DNA of 64,000 nt from positions 248,001-312,000 of the forward strand of contig JADKDU010000003.1 of NCBI GenBank assembly GCA_016714495.1. The letters run 5' to 3'. Below the pieces are notes generated by a model, which ran no database searches, had not been told where the DNA came from, and worked only from the letters and a program-made list of their open reading frames with translations. This DNA is from Hyphomonadaceae bacterium (lineage in GTDB: Bacteria; Pseudomonadota; Alphaproteobacteria; Caulobacterales; Hyphomonadaceae). Shown one piece after another: positions 42,113-51,129 of the stretch (its first letter is position 1; every line of letters begins with the position of its first letter). The position numbers and the translations under genes are program-made.

Positions 42113-43158
42113 CCCTTAAATCCGATCCTGGCAATTTCTTCGAGGACTTCGTTGTTGGCGACGAGCTGATTCACGCAACGCCGCGCACCGTGACGGAAGC
42201 GGATGCAGCGCTGTACACGGGGCTGACCGGATCCCGCTTTGCGCTCTATTCGGCCGACACGTTTGCGCAGGATTGCGGACTGCCGAGCGCGCCGCTCGAT
42301 CCCCTGCTCGCCTTTCATGTCGTGTTCGGCAAGACGGTGCCGGATATCTCGCTGAACGCCGTTGCAAATCTTGGCTATGCCGATGGGCGTTTTCTTTCAC
42401 CCGTCTTCCCCGGGGACACGCTGCGTGCGGTGTCGGAAGTGATTGGCGTCAAGGAGAACTCCAACGGCAAGACCGGCGTCGTGTGGGTTCGCACGCGAGG
42501 CTACAATCAGGAAAATGACGAAGTCCTCAGCTATGTGCGCTGGGTGATGGTCAACAAGAAGGATCCAAGCCATCCCGCTCCCAAAGCCGTTGTGCCGGAG
42601 CTGCCGCAGGTGGTGGATCCGAAGGAGCTGCCAGAGCGCAGCCTCGATGGCGCCGAGTACAATTTCGTGCTGGCCGGTTCGCCGTTCGGATTTGAAGACT
42701 ACGAGATCGGCGAGAAGATCGATCACGTCGACGCCTTCACGGTGGAAGAAGCTGAACACCAGATCGCGACGCGGCTGTACCAGAACACCGCCAAAGTTCA
42801 TTTCAACCAATTCGCACAGGCGCAGACGCCGCGCGGGCGCAGGCTGATCTATGGCGGCGTCGCGATCTCGCTGGCGCGGTCGCTGGCGTTCAACGGTCTC
42901 GCCAACGCGGCCGAGATCATCGCCATCAACGCCGGTAGCCATGTGAACCCGCTGTTCGCAGGCGACACGGTGTTCGCGTGGTCGGAAGTGCTCGACAAGG
43001 CGGATCTGGGCGATGGGCTGGGCGCGTTGCGCCTGCGGCTTGTAGCAACCAAGAACAAGCCGTGCGCGGATTTCCCGTACAAGGACGCCGAGGGGAAACA
43101 CCTACCCGACGTCATCCTCGATTTCGATTATTGGGCGGCTATACCCAATCGCGGGTAG
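42109..43158 (+). CDS. tandem MaoC-domain dehydratase (mesaconyl-CoA hydratase-like)
   Basis: 349 aa with two hot-dog-fold MaoC-like halves: GNFFEDFVVGDELIHATPRT at the N-terminus, and SPFGFEDYEIGEKIDHVDAF starting the second half near residue 190. The size and tandem arrangement match mesaconyl-CoA hydratase of the ethylmalonyl-CoA pathway, which typically lies near malyl-CoA lyase or thioesterase genes. It overlaps the CitE-like gene by four bases (coupled). The substrate assignment is inferred from length and context. Confidence 0.85.
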   Translation: MTLKSDPGNFFEDFVVGDELIHATPRTVTEADAALYTGLTGSRFALYSADTFAQDCGLPSAPLDPLLAFHVVFGKTVPDISLNAVANLGYADGRFLSPVFPGDTLRAVSEVIGVKENSNGKTGVVWVRTRGYNQENDEVLSYVRWVMVNKKDPSHPAPKAVVPELPQVVDPKELPERSLDGAEYNFVLAGSPFGFEDYEIGEKIDHVDAFTVEEAEHQIATRLYQNTAKVHFNQFAQAQTPRGRRLIYGGVAISLARSLAFNGLANAAEIIAINAGSHVNPLFAGDTVFAWSEVLDKADLGDGLGALRLRLVATKNKPCADFPYKDAEGKHLPDVILDFDYWAAIPNRG

Positions 43159-43177
43159 GCCTGCCTATATTGAGCCG

Positions 43178-43606
43178 ATGTACCTGCCCGCCCTCGCCCA
43201 GCTTGCCGCCGCATTCGCCATCATCCTGTCGGTGGTGATCCGCTCGATTCGTGGCGGTGCGTCTTGGCAACAGGTGGATGAAGGCCGCGCAACGGCGGAC
43301 ACGCTGCGCGACCTGACGGGCATTCTGAGCCTTGACGACCTACAGGAAACCTTCGGCCCTCCCCGGCTCGAAGATGGCATTTTCCCGGTGACGCGGAATG
43401 AGGTGCGGCGGGCCAGACGAGGGCTTGGCTATCTGTTTGGCGACCGCTGGCTGGATGGCGCCTCGCTGCTGGTGGCGCTGGTGACGTTGTTGCCGATCTG
43501 GCCGCTGTGGAATACGCGGCAATGGCTCGACACGCTGTTGATCTTTGCTGGCTGCTATCAAGCTGCAGGATGGTTCGCCGCAATACGGCTAGTGCGCACG
43601 CGCTAG
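43178..43606 (+). CDS. small membrane protein of unknown function
   Basis: 142 aa. Hydrophobic segments at residues 1-22 (MYLPALAQLAAAFAIILSVV) and about 90-135 (GASLLVALVTLLPIWPLWNT, TLLIFAGCYQAAGWFAAIRL) flank a soluble middle with DLTGILSLDDLQETFGPPRL. No family recognised. It starts 19 bases after the MaoC-type gene, and its stop overlaps the convergent amidotransferase. Confidence 0.7.
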   Translation: MYLPALAQLAAAFAIILSVVIRSIRGGASWQQVDEGRATADTLRDLTGILSLDDLQETFGPPRLEDGIFPVTRNEVRRARRGLGYLFGDRWLDGASLLVALVTLLPIWPLWNTRQWLDTLLIFAGCYQAAGWFAAIRLVRTR

Positions 43607-44316
43607 CGCACGCTTCTCAGGAAGCGGACAATCCAGTCAGCGAACAGCGCGTTGTCTTCCGGACGCGCGAGGGATTCGAGCGCCGCGTCGACCTGATCAT
43701 CCGTCAAAGCCCGTCCCCGGCGCGCCGACCACAACGCAGCGACGAAACGATCCGAATATTCCGGGTGACCCTGCACGCTGATCACCGGGGCGTCGGTGTA
43801 GGCCAGCATCGCATGATCCGTATGCGCCGAGCGGGCCAGCGTTATGGCTCCTTCTGGCGGCGTGATCACCTGGTCCTGGTGACTGGCTGACAGTGACAGG
43901 GTGGGTCCTGCGCCGGCCATCCAGTCGAGCTGGTTAGTGACGTCATAGGTGTGACGACCAATTCCCCACCCCTTGTGGGACTTGGCCACCTGCCCGCCGA
44001 GCGCATCCGCGATGATCTGGTGGCCAAAGCAGATGCCCACCATCGGCTTCCTTGTTGCGAATGCCTCGCGAATGAAGACGCGCAACGGATCCATCCATGG
44101 CGTCGAGTCATAAACGCCGGCGGGCGAGCCCGTGATGATCACCGCCTCGCAGCGGGAGACATCCGGCAAAGCCTCGCCATCGATCAGCGCAACGCTGTCA
44201 AAGACCAGCGTTTGATCGGCTTTCGACAGTAGCGAGACGAACATGTCGGGATAGCGCGGATATTCCTCGCTCAGCCTGCCCGGCGCCCGCCCCGTTTCCA
44301 GAATCGTTACCCGCAT
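43603..44316 (-). CDS. class I glutamine amidotransferase (GuaA-like)
   Basis: 237 aa from the ATG at 44316 (MRVTILETGRAPGRLSEEYP). The catalytic Cys is in KPMVGICFGHQIIADALGG, and His and Glu are in VISVQGHPEYSDRFV. Stand-alone amidotransferases of this type are often called GMP-synthase-like and hydrolyse gamma-glutamyl compounds or act on unknown substrates. A longer frame upstream has no family sequence. It is divergent from sdhC. Confidence 0.9.
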   Translation of the reverse strand: MRVTILETGRAPGRLSEEYPRYPDMFVSLLSKADQTLVFDSVALIDGEALPDVSRCEAVIITGSPAGVYDSTPWMDPLRVFIREAFATRKPMVGICFGHQIIADALGGQVAKSHKGWGIGRHTYDVTNQLDWMAGAGPTLSLSASHQDQVITPPEGAITLARSAHTDHAMLAYTDAPVISVQGHPEYSDRFVAALWSARRGRALTDDQVDAALESLARPEDNALFADWIVRFLRSVR

Positions 44317-44439
44317 TGACCCTAGATGGAGCGGTTGCGGCCTGCCGCCAAGAGCCTCTTCCAGTCGCGTTGACAGGGCCGATTCGAGGTCTATTACCGG
44401 GGCGCAACGCGCAGTCGCGCTGGGGAAAAGGGAGCAGGC

Positions 44440-44868
44440 ATGTCCTCCTGGACTGACAAGCGGCCAATGTCGCCGCACATGCAGGTCTGGAAGTGGCATC
44501 TCACGATGGCCTCTTCGATCCTCCACCGGATGACAGGCGTCGGCAATTATATCGGCATCTTCATCGTGGCGGCCTGGCTGTTCGCGACGGCGGCCGGTCC
44601 CGACTATTACGAACCTCTGGCGGGCGTGGTCGGCACGATCTGGGGCCAGCTCATCCTGTTCGGCTTCACGCTGTCGATCTGCTACCATCTGATCAACGGC
44701 GTGCGCCACCTGTTCATGGACGCGGGCCTCGCCCTCAACCCGAAATTCGCCAGCTTCCTCTCGGGCCTGGTTCTCGTGTTCGCCGTTGTGCTCGCCGTGG
44801 CGGTTTGGCTGCTCTCCGGCCTCGTTCCCGGCGTAGACCCGTTGCACATGACGGGAGCTGCGCAATGA
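44440..44868 (+). CDS. sdhC: succinate dehydrogenase cytochrome b556 subunit
   Basis: 142 aa membrane anchor of complex II. The family opening (RPMSPHMQVWKWHLTMASSI) and LHRMTGVGNYIGIF, with the conserved His-Arg, are present, and the haem-ligand region LSICYHLINGVRHLFMDAG. Three hydrophobic helices are seen. It overlaps sdhD by four bases (ATGA). Confidence 0.96.
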   Translation: MSSWTDKRPMSPHMQVWKWHLTMASSILHRMTGVGNYIGIFIVAAWLFATAAGPDYYEPLAGVVGTIWGQLILFGFTLSICYHLINGVRHLFMDAGLALNPKFASFLSGLVLVFAVVLAVAVWLLSGLVPGVDPLHMTGAAQ

Positions 44869-45257
44869 GCAAGCCTCAGCAGACCATGCGCACGCCGCTC
44901 GGCAAGGTTCGCGGCCTTGGCTCGGCCAAGCACGGCGCAGGCCACTTCATCACCCAGCGCGTTTCTGCCATCGGCCTGATCGTCCTCGTGCCGTGGTTCC
45001 TGATCTCGCTGATCGGCGCAGTGCGCGGCGGCTATGACGGCGCGCTTGCCTGGGTCGCCGATCCAATCAATGCGGTGCTGACGCTGCTGGCAGTCGGGAC
45101 TGCGCTCTATCACATGCGCCTCGGCATGCAGGTCGTGGTCGAGGACTACATCACCAAGCACAGCACGAAGAACGTGCTGCTGATCCTGAACACCTTTATA
45201 TGTGTCGTCCTCTTCGCCGCCGCCGCCTATGCGGTGCTGAAGATCGCGATCTCCTGA
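44865..45257 (+). CDS. sdhD: succinate dehydrogenase hydrophobic membrane anchor
   Basis: 130 aa, starting at the ATGA overlap with sdhC. LGSAKHGAGHFITQRVSAIG and the haem-related LYHMRLGMQVVVEDYI are typical of SdhD; three transmembrane helices follow the family layout. Anchors SdhA/SdhB and contributes to the quinone site. A longer upstream frame is a shadow of sdhC. Confidence 0.95.
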   Translation: MSKPQQTMRTPLGKVRGLGSAKHGAGHFITQRVSAIGLIVLVPWFLISLIGAVRGGYDGALAWVADPINAVLTLLAVGTALYHMRLGMQVVVEDYITKHSTKNVLLILNTFICVVLFAAAAYAVLKIAIS

Positions 45258-45283
45258 ACACCTGACTCCGAGGACGTGACCGC

Positions 45284-47068
45284 ATGACTGCGTACACATG
45301 GAACGATCACACCTATGACGTCGTGGTGGTCGGCGCCGGCGGGTCGGGGCTTCGCGCCGCTCTGGGTTGCGCGCAGGCGGGCCTGAAGACGGCATGCATT
45401 ACCAAGGTCTTCCCCACGCGCTCCCACACGGTTGCAGCGCAGGGCGGCATCTCGGCCTCGCTCGGCAACATGGGCCAGGATGACTGGCGCTGGCACATGT
45501 ACGACACGGTGAAGGGCGCCGACTGGCTCGGCGACCAGGACGCCATCGAGTACATGGTGCGCGCAGCGCCCGCCGCCGTTTACGAGCTAGAGCACTGGGG
45601 CGTGCCCTTCTCGCGCACCGAAGAAGGCAAGATCTATCAGCGCGCCTTCGGCGGCATGACCAAGAACTATGGCGAAGCCTCGATCCAGCGCACCTGCGCG
45701 GCGGCCGACCGCACCGGCCACGCCATGCTTCACACGCTCTACGGCCAGTCGCTGAAATACGCGGTCGACTTTTTTATCGAATACTTCGCGCTCGACCTAA
45801 TTATGGAAAACGGCGCCTGCCGGGGCATCACGGCCCTGAAGCTCGACGATGGCACGATGCACCGTTACCGCGCTCAGCGTGTGATCCTCGCGACCGGCGG
45901 CTATGGCCGCGCCTACTTCTCGGCGACGTCGGCCCACACCTGCACGGGCGATGGCGGCGGCATGGCGCTGCGCGCCGGCCTTCCGCTACAGGACATGGAG
46001 TTCGTGCAGTTCCACCCGACCGGCATTTACGGATCGGGCTGCCTCATCACCGAAGGCGCGCGCGGCGAAGGCGGATATCTCACCAATTCGAAGGGCGAGC
46101 GCTTCATGGAGCGCTATGCCCCGACCGTGAAAGACCTCGCCTCGCGCGACGTCGTCTCACGTGCGATGACGATGGAAATCCGTGAGGGTCGCGGCGTCGG
46201 CACGCACAAGGATCACATCCACCTGCACCTCGACCACCTCGATCCAAAGATCCTGCACCAACGCCTGCCTGGCATTTCGGAAAGCGCGAAGATCTTTGCG
46301 GGCGTCGATCTCACAAAAGAGCCGATTCCGGTGCTGCCAACCGTGCACTACAATATGGGCGGCATCCCCACGAACTATCATGGCGAAGTGCTGACCAAGG
46401 CTGGCGGCGATCCGGACACCATCGTGCCGGGCCTGATGGCTGTGGGCGAAGCGGCCTGCGTTTCCGTGCACGGGGCCAACCGCCTCGGCTCCAACTCGCT
46501 GATCGATCTTGTGGTATTCGGCCGCGCGGCGGGCCTGCGCTGCGGCGAGGCTCTGGAAGCCAACGCCAACCAGACCGACCTGCCGAAAGGCGCAGGCGAT
46601 GATCACCTCGCCCGCTTCGACAAATTCCGCAACGCCAAGGGCGCCACGCCGACGGCGAAACTGCGCGCCACCATGCAACGCGCGATGCAGGAAGACTGCG
46701 CCGTGTTCCGCACCGGCGAGACGCTGCAGAGCGGCGTGAAGCGCATCGCGGATGTGATCGCAGGCATCGCCGACATCGGCGTCACGGATCGCGGCCTGAT
46801 CTGGAATACCGATCTCGTCGAAACGCTGGAGTTCGACAACCTGATCGTGCAGGCGGCCGCCACGGTGAACTCAGCAGCCAACCGCCAGGAAAGCCGCGGC
46901 GCGCATGCGCGAGAAGATTTCGCCGAGCGCGACGACGTCAACTGGATGAAGCACACGCTGGCGTGGGTCGACGACAAGGGCGCGGTGAAACTCGATTACC
47001 GCCCGGTGCACGCCTACACGATGTCGAACGACGTCGAGTACATCAAACCCAAGCCTCGGGTTTACTAG
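45284..47068 (+). CDS. sdhA: succinate dehydrogenase flavoprotein subunit
   Basis: 594 aa, full length. The FAD-binding motif is VVVGAGGSGLRAALGCAQAG, the covalent-flavin His is in TRSHTVAAQGGISASLGNMG, and the substrate site includes MEFVQFHPTGIYGSGCLITE and PVLPTVHYNMGGIPTNYHGE. Oxidises succinate to fumarate in the TCA cycle at the inner membrane. sdhB, usually next, is separated by 2.8 kb of other genes. Confidence 0.98.
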   Translation: MTAYTWNDHTYDVVVVGAGGSGLRAALGCAQAGLKTACITKVFPTRSHTVAAQGGISASLGNMGQDDWRWHMYDTVKGADWLGDQDAIEYMVRAAPAAVYELEHWGVPFSRTEEGKIYQRAFGGMTKNYGEASIQRTCAAADRTGHAMLHTLYGQSLKYAVDFFIEYFALDLIMENGACRGITALKLDDGTMHRYRAQRVILATGGYGRAYFSATSAHTCTGDGGGMALRAGLPLQDMEFVQFHPTGIYGSGCLITEGARGEGGYLTNSKGERFMERYAPTVKDLASRDVVSRAMTMEIREGRGVGTHKDHIHLHLDHLDPKILHQRLPGISESAKIFAGVDLTKEPIPVLPTVHYNMGGIPTNYHGEVLTKAGGDPDTIVPGLMAVGEAACVSVHGANRLGSNSLIDLVVFGRAAGLRCGEALEANANQTDLPKGAGDDHLARFDKFRNAKGATPTAKLRATMQRAMQEDCAVFRTGETLQSGVKRIADVIAGIADIGVTDRGLIWNTDLVETLEFDNLIVQAAATVNSAANRQESRGAHAREDFAERDDVNWMKHTLAWVDDKGAVKLDYRPVHAYTMSNDVEYIKPKPRVY

Positions 47069-47739
47069 GCCCGCTTGCGGCCGAAGCTTGCGCCGACAGG
47101 CCCGTTCCGCATCGGCTTGATCATCGGGGTGGCGGGTTTGTTCTGCTGCGCTTGATACTGGGCCAGCGCGCGCTCCACGCGATCGTCGGCCTCGGTCGCC
47201 ACAGGCTTCACAATGCCAGGCAGGTTCGCGCCTGAGCGCGGGTCTGGGCCATGATCATTCGGCCCCTGCATGCCGGGCATCGCGGCGAGATAGCCGACAC
47301 TGCAAATCATGCCGGCCAGCGTAAGGCCAAACAGCGCCATCGGAATGGGGCCGAACGAAAAGCCGTTCATGTCCTGCCCCATCATGTAGACCAGCGCCTG
47401 CACGTCGCCGGCCATAGCCATGTGAGCGGGCAGCACGAAATTTAGAAGCAGGGCCAGCAAGGGCAGCACGACAACAAGCGGGCGCAGCAGGCGGTAGAGA
47501 CGACCCGAATTGCCGATGTCATGACAGCGCCGAATATTCTGCCCATCCGTGATGGCGAGGAACAGCATCCACGGAGCGATCACGACAATGGCGCCAGAGC
47601 TGCCAAACAGGCCCGGCGCAAGAGCAAATGCCAGCCATGTGGCGACGATCAGCGCTGCGCCGGGCGCCAGGAAATAGAGCGCATAGCCCTTCTGGCTGAG
47701 ACGGCCTTCGCCTGACGTCCAGTCCTTGAGAAAATTCAT
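47065..47739 (-). CDS. DUF805-like membrane protein
   Basis: 224 aa. The start MNFLKDWTSGEGRLSQKGYA and the block NIRRCHDIGNSGRLYRLLRP (R-x-H-D-x-G/N-x-S) match the DUF805 pattern. Four hydrophobic segments are followed by a hydrophilic C-terminal tail with basic residues. Function unknown. It is on the opposite strand within the sdh region and overlaps the sdhA stop by four bases. Confidence 0.82.
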   Translation of the reverse strand: MNFLKDWTSGEGRLSQKGYALYFLAPGAALIVATWLAFALAPGLFGSSGAIVVIAPWMLFLAITDGQNIRRCHDIGNSGRLYRLLRPLVVVLPLLALLLNFVLPAHMAMAGDVQALVYMMGQDMNGFSFGPIPMALFGLTLAGMICSVGYLAAMPGMQGPNDHGPDPRSGANLPGIVKPVATEADDRVERALAQYQAQQNKPATPMIKPMRNGPVGASFGRKRA

Positions 47740-47910
47740 GGGCGCCCCCCAGCAGGGAAGCTGCCAAAACTGTCCTTAGGCTGGTTTAAGAGGACGTCGG
47801 GATTTTCGGCTCTTTGCTGCGGGAGCAGCGCTTGACCGGCATCGCCGCCACGATACCAACGGGACACAAGCTGAAGCCGCGCGTGCTGCGCCCCGGACAC
47901 AAGAGGCGCT

Positions 47911-48924
47911 TTGCGCATCCTTCACGTCAGTTCCACATCGACCGTGTCCGGCGCAAACCGGTACGCCTTCGATCTTGCCGCCGGTCAGAAGGATCTTGGG
48001 CATGAGCCGATCGTGGCGATGCCCGCGGATCCTGGCACGGCGTTCGATTTTGCACGCAAGGATGTACGCAGTGTCGTGATCGGAAAACCGCGCGCGTTTT
48101 CGTTTCTCAAGACAATGTACGCCCTGAAGCCCGATATCGTTCATTGCCATGACGGCACCGCTGCACGCTGGCTGCGATTTGCGCCCTTCCGCCCGCCGGC
48201 GCTGGTCACCCTGCACATCCGTTACAAGCCGGCGACGATGAGCCATTTCGAAGGCGTCCACATGCTGGCCGACTGGCAGCGCGAAGCCTTGGCCGGTTTC
48301 CGTGGCCGGATTCAAAAGGTCAACAACTGGACCCCCAGCATAGCGCCCTCTTCCGCAGAAGCGATCGCTGCCGCGCGCGAGGCTGCCGGCGCCGACGCCG
48401 GAAATTTCCTTGTCGTCTATGTCGGCCGACTTGAGCATGTGAAGGGTGTGGACCTTCTCATCGATGGCTTTCGGTCCCTGCCCGATCCTAACCTGCGCCT
48501 TGCTATCGTCGGCGTCGGCCTCGATGAAGCTGCGATGAACGCACGAGGCGCGGGCGACCCACGTATCAAATTCATCGGCTATTCGAACATGCCCACGGCC
48601 TGGTATGGCGCTGCAGACCTGCTGACGATGCCCTCTCGCCGCGAGCCCTTCGCGCTTGTGGCGCTGGAAGCGATGGCCTGCAGCGCGCCGATCATCGCCA
48701 CCACGGTGGACGGATTTTCCGAAATGTTTCGTGGACGCGAAGACTGCCTGGTGACGCCGGAAAGCGCCCCCGCCCTTGCCGAAGCAATCGCGGTGTGGGC
48801 GGCGCGCAAGACTGCACCCGGCATCATGCGCGACAGCTACGACATGGCGCGGTTCCAGCGTGAGGCGGGCGTCGCCGCCGTGACAAAGTTTTATGGCGAC
48901 GTCATTGCTGCACGACAGCGCTGA
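47911..48924 (+). CDS. glycosyltransferase family 4
   Basis: 337 aa, beginning at a TTG codon (MRILHVSSTSTVSGANRYAF) with AGAGG five bases upstream. GT-B fold: GANRYAFDLAAGQKDLGHEP at the N-terminal acceptor domain, and VVYVGRLEHVKGVDLLIDGF plus MPSRREPFALVALEAMACSA (the E-x7-E donor motif) in the C-terminal domain. It transfers a nucleotide-activated sugar, probably for envelope polysaccharide or lipid glycosylation. It sits between sdhA and sdhB, away from any polysaccharide cluster. Confidence 0.92.
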   Translation: MRILHVSSTSTVSGANRYAFDLAAGQKDLGHEPIVAMPADPGTAFDFARKDVRSVVIGKPRAFSFLKTMYALKPDIVHCHDGTAARWLRFAPFRPPALVTLHIRYKPATMSHFEGVHMLADWQREALAGFRGRIQKVNNWTPSIAPSSAEAIAAAREAAGADAGNFLVVYVGRLEHVKGVDLLIDGFRSLPDPNLRLAIVGVGLDEAAMNARGAGDPRIKFIGYSNMPTAWYGAADLLTMPSRREPFALVALEAMACSAPIIATTVDGFSEMFRGREDCLVTPESAPALAEAIAVWAARKTAPGIMRDSYDMARFQREAGVAAVTKFYGDVIAARQR

Positions 48925-49057
48925 CCTTGTTTCGCCCGTGCACCGATGTTTCTGAACGGGACTTTCTGAGCGCGGGCCTGCGGCAAATTTGGTCACGGAT
49001 GCGTTGATTTCAGCCCGCGCGGTTGACGCGCCGCGCTGAAGAAACAATACCTCACGG

Positions 49058-49795
49058 ATGCAGAGCATCTGGGGTCGCCGGACCGAAACCGGTCACACAG
49101 GCGAGGAGTTTCGCGAAGAGGTGCAGTTGCACCTCACGCGCTGCCTCGGTGAGCCGCATATTGCCTTTTCCGACCAGGATGGCTGGGCCGAAAAATCCAA
49201 GGAGCCAGGACCGCCCGTCGACGTGATGGTGATCCCGCCTGAAGGTGAGCGCAGGTTTGCCTATGTCTGCACCTATGGATCGTCTCTGAAAAAGGGCGGC
49301 GATGTGATGTCGCCCGGCGGCAAGGCCCGGATGGAATTCGTGCTGGCGACGCCGCAGCGGGGAGATCCGAAAGCCGATCTCGCCATGCTGAATCTGGCGG
49401 CCAACACGGTGCGCCAGTTCGCCAAGCTGGTTCACATCCAGAATGTACGGGTCAGCGCGGGCGAAACGGTCCAGTTTTCCAAAAAGCCCAAGGCGGTGTT
49501 CGAGAACACCAAACAGGTAGCCTTCGCCTTTATTCGACCGCGCCTGCCAGCGGACGGGTTTGAGCGGATGCGCCTGCCGAACGGCGACGCCGTCGATTTC
49601 TGGGCCCCGACCCCGATCTATCGCGACGAACTCGAAGCCGCCGCGATTCACGGCACGGTCAAGCTGGCCAAGGCGCTGGAGAAGGCCGGAGTGACCGAAA
49701 TGCTACATCTGGACCGCCCTTCCGCGGCCCGAAAGGCCTATGGCCTCAGGCGTTCGATCGTCTCGAAGATCAGGAACCTGTTCCGGCGCGACTAG
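49058..49795 (+). CDS. suppressor-of-fused (SUFU)-like domain protein
   Basis: 245 aa. The block VDVMVIPPEGERRFAYVCTY followed by RMEFVLATPQRGDPKADLAM resembles SUFU-family proteins, known in bacteria mainly as immunity or accessory proteins of polymorphic toxins, though many are stand-alone. No toxin partner is seen next to it. The C-terminal about 30 residues are basic (RRSIVSKIRNLFRRD). Family assignment is moderate. Confidence 0.6.
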   Translation: MQSIWGRRTETGHTGEEFREEVQLHLTRCLGEPHIAFSDQDGWAEKSKEPGPPVDVMVIPPEGERRFAYVCTYGSSLKKGGDVMSPGGKARMEFVLATPQRGDPKADLAMLNLAANTVRQFAKLVHIQNVRVSAGETVQFSKKPKAVFENTKQVAFAFIRPRLPADGFERMRLPNGDAVDFWAPTPIYRDELEAAAIHGTVKLAKALEKAGVTEMLHLDRPSAARKAYGLRRSIVSKIRNLFRRD

Positions 49796-49898
49796 ATTGG
49801 CGCAAATACCTGATCCGCCGCGACTTTCCGGCGCTTTCAATTTACGAATCCACCGCTAGATTGCCGCCAGTTTCAGGACGCTTGGGGCCCACGCGCGC

Positions 49899-50678
49899 AT
49901 GGTCGAACTTACGCTTCCGCAGAACTCCAAAATAACGCGCGGCAAGGAATGGCCCGCGCGTGGCGGCGCCAAGAAAACCCGCACCTTCAAGATTTACCGC
50001 TACGACCCGGAAAACGGCAAGAAACCGCGTTGGGACACCTATCGCGTCGACATGAGCAAGGTCGGCCCGATGATCCTCGACGTGCTCATCTACATCAAGA
50101 ACGAGATAGACCCAACGCTGACGTTCCGCCGTTCGTGCCGCGAGGGCGTATGCGGCTCCTGCGCCATGAACATTGGCGGCGGCAATACGATCGCCTGCAC
50201 CAAGGGCCACGACGAATTCTCGGGCACGATCACCATCTCGCCCCTGCCCCACCAGCCGGTGGTGAAGGACCTCGTTCCCGACCTGACCAACTTCTACGCA
50301 CAGCACACCTATGTGCAGCCCTACCTGAAGACGACGACGCCCGAGCCGCAGAAAGAGTGGAAGCAGACCGAGGACGACCGCAAGAAGCTGGACGGCCTCT
50401 ACGAGTGCATCATGTGCGCCTCCTGCTCGACCGCGTGCCCGAGCTATTGGTGGAATGGCGACAAGTTCCTCGGGCCGGCGGCCCTGTTGCAGGCCTATCG
50501 CTGGATTATCGACAGCCGTGACGAATCGACGGGCGAGCGACTCGACGATCTCGAAGATCCGTTCAAGCTATATCGCTGCCACACCATCATGAACTGCGCG
50601 CAGGTCTGCCCGAAGGGGCTCAACCCGGCGAAAGCCATCGCGGAGATCAAGAAGCTGATGGTCGAGCGCGCAACCTGA
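49899..50678 (+). CDS. sdhB: succinate dehydrogenase iron-sulfur subunit
   Basis: 259 aa, full length. The [2Fe-2S] site is FRRSCREGVCGSCAMNIGGG, and the [4Fe-4S]/[3Fe-4S] ligands are CIMCASCSTACPSYWW and CHTIMNCAQVCPKGLNP. It links the flavin to the quinone in complex II. It follows the SUFU-like gene rather than sdhA; the next gene, arsC, starts eight bases after its stop. Confidence 0.98.
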   Translation: MVELTLPQNSKITRGKEWPARGGAKKTRTFKIYRYDPENGKKPRWDTYRVDMSKVGPMILDVLIYIKNEIDPTLTFRRSCREGVCGSCAMNIGGGNTIACTKGHDEFSGTITISPLPHQPVVKDLVPDLTNFYAQHTYVQPYLKTTTPEPQKEWKQTEDDRKKLDGLYECIMCASCSTACPSYWWNGDKFLGPAALLQAYRWIIDSRDESTGERLDDLEDPFKLYRCHTIMNCAQVCPKGLNPAKAIAEIKKLMVERAT

Positions 50679-50685
50679 GGCCGGC

Positions 50686-51129
50686 ATGGCGGGCGAGGAT
50701 TTTCCCGTCACGATCTTTCACAATCCCGAATGCGGCACGTCCCGCAATGTGCTCGCGATCATCGAGGCTGCGGGCTATCGGCCGAACGTCGTAGAGTACC
50801 TGGTCGCTGGCTGGACGCGCTTGCAACTACTGACGCTGTTTGAAGCTGCTGGCGTCAGCGCGCGCGAAGTCTTGCGCGAGAAGAACACATCGGCCGCGGC
50901 GCTCGGTTTGCTTGATCCCGACGTGACGGACGACCAGCTTGTCGAGGCCATGGTGACGCATCCTGTCCTGGTGAACCGGCCTTTCGTGACGACACCCAAG
51001 GGTACGCGCCTGTGCCGCCCCGATAGCGCCGCAGTGCTTGACCTGCTCGACTGCTGGCCAGCCGGCCCCTTTGCAAAGGAAGATGGGACGCCGCTGGTCG
51101 ATGCGGATGGAAAGCGGGTTGCGGGATGA
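50686..51129 (+). CDS. arsC: arsenate reductase (glutaredoxin-dependent type)
   Basis: 147 aa ArsC of the glutaredoxin-coupled family: VTIFHNPECGTSRNVLAIIE with the catalytic Cys in ECGTSRN, and HPVLVNRPFVTTPKGTRLCR with the conserved Arg residues. It reduces arsenate to arsenite. Its last codons overlap the start of the GNAT gene (ATGATGA), so they form a unit. No efflux pump or ArsR regulator is seen beside it. Confidence 0.94.
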   Translation: MAGEDFPVTIFHNPECGTSRNVLAIIEAAGYRPNVVEYLVAGWTRLQLLTLFEAAGVSAREVLREKNTSAAALGLLDPDVTDDQLVEAMVTHPVLVNRPFVTTPKGTRLCRPDSAAVLDLLDCWPAGPFAKEDGTPLVDADGKRVAG

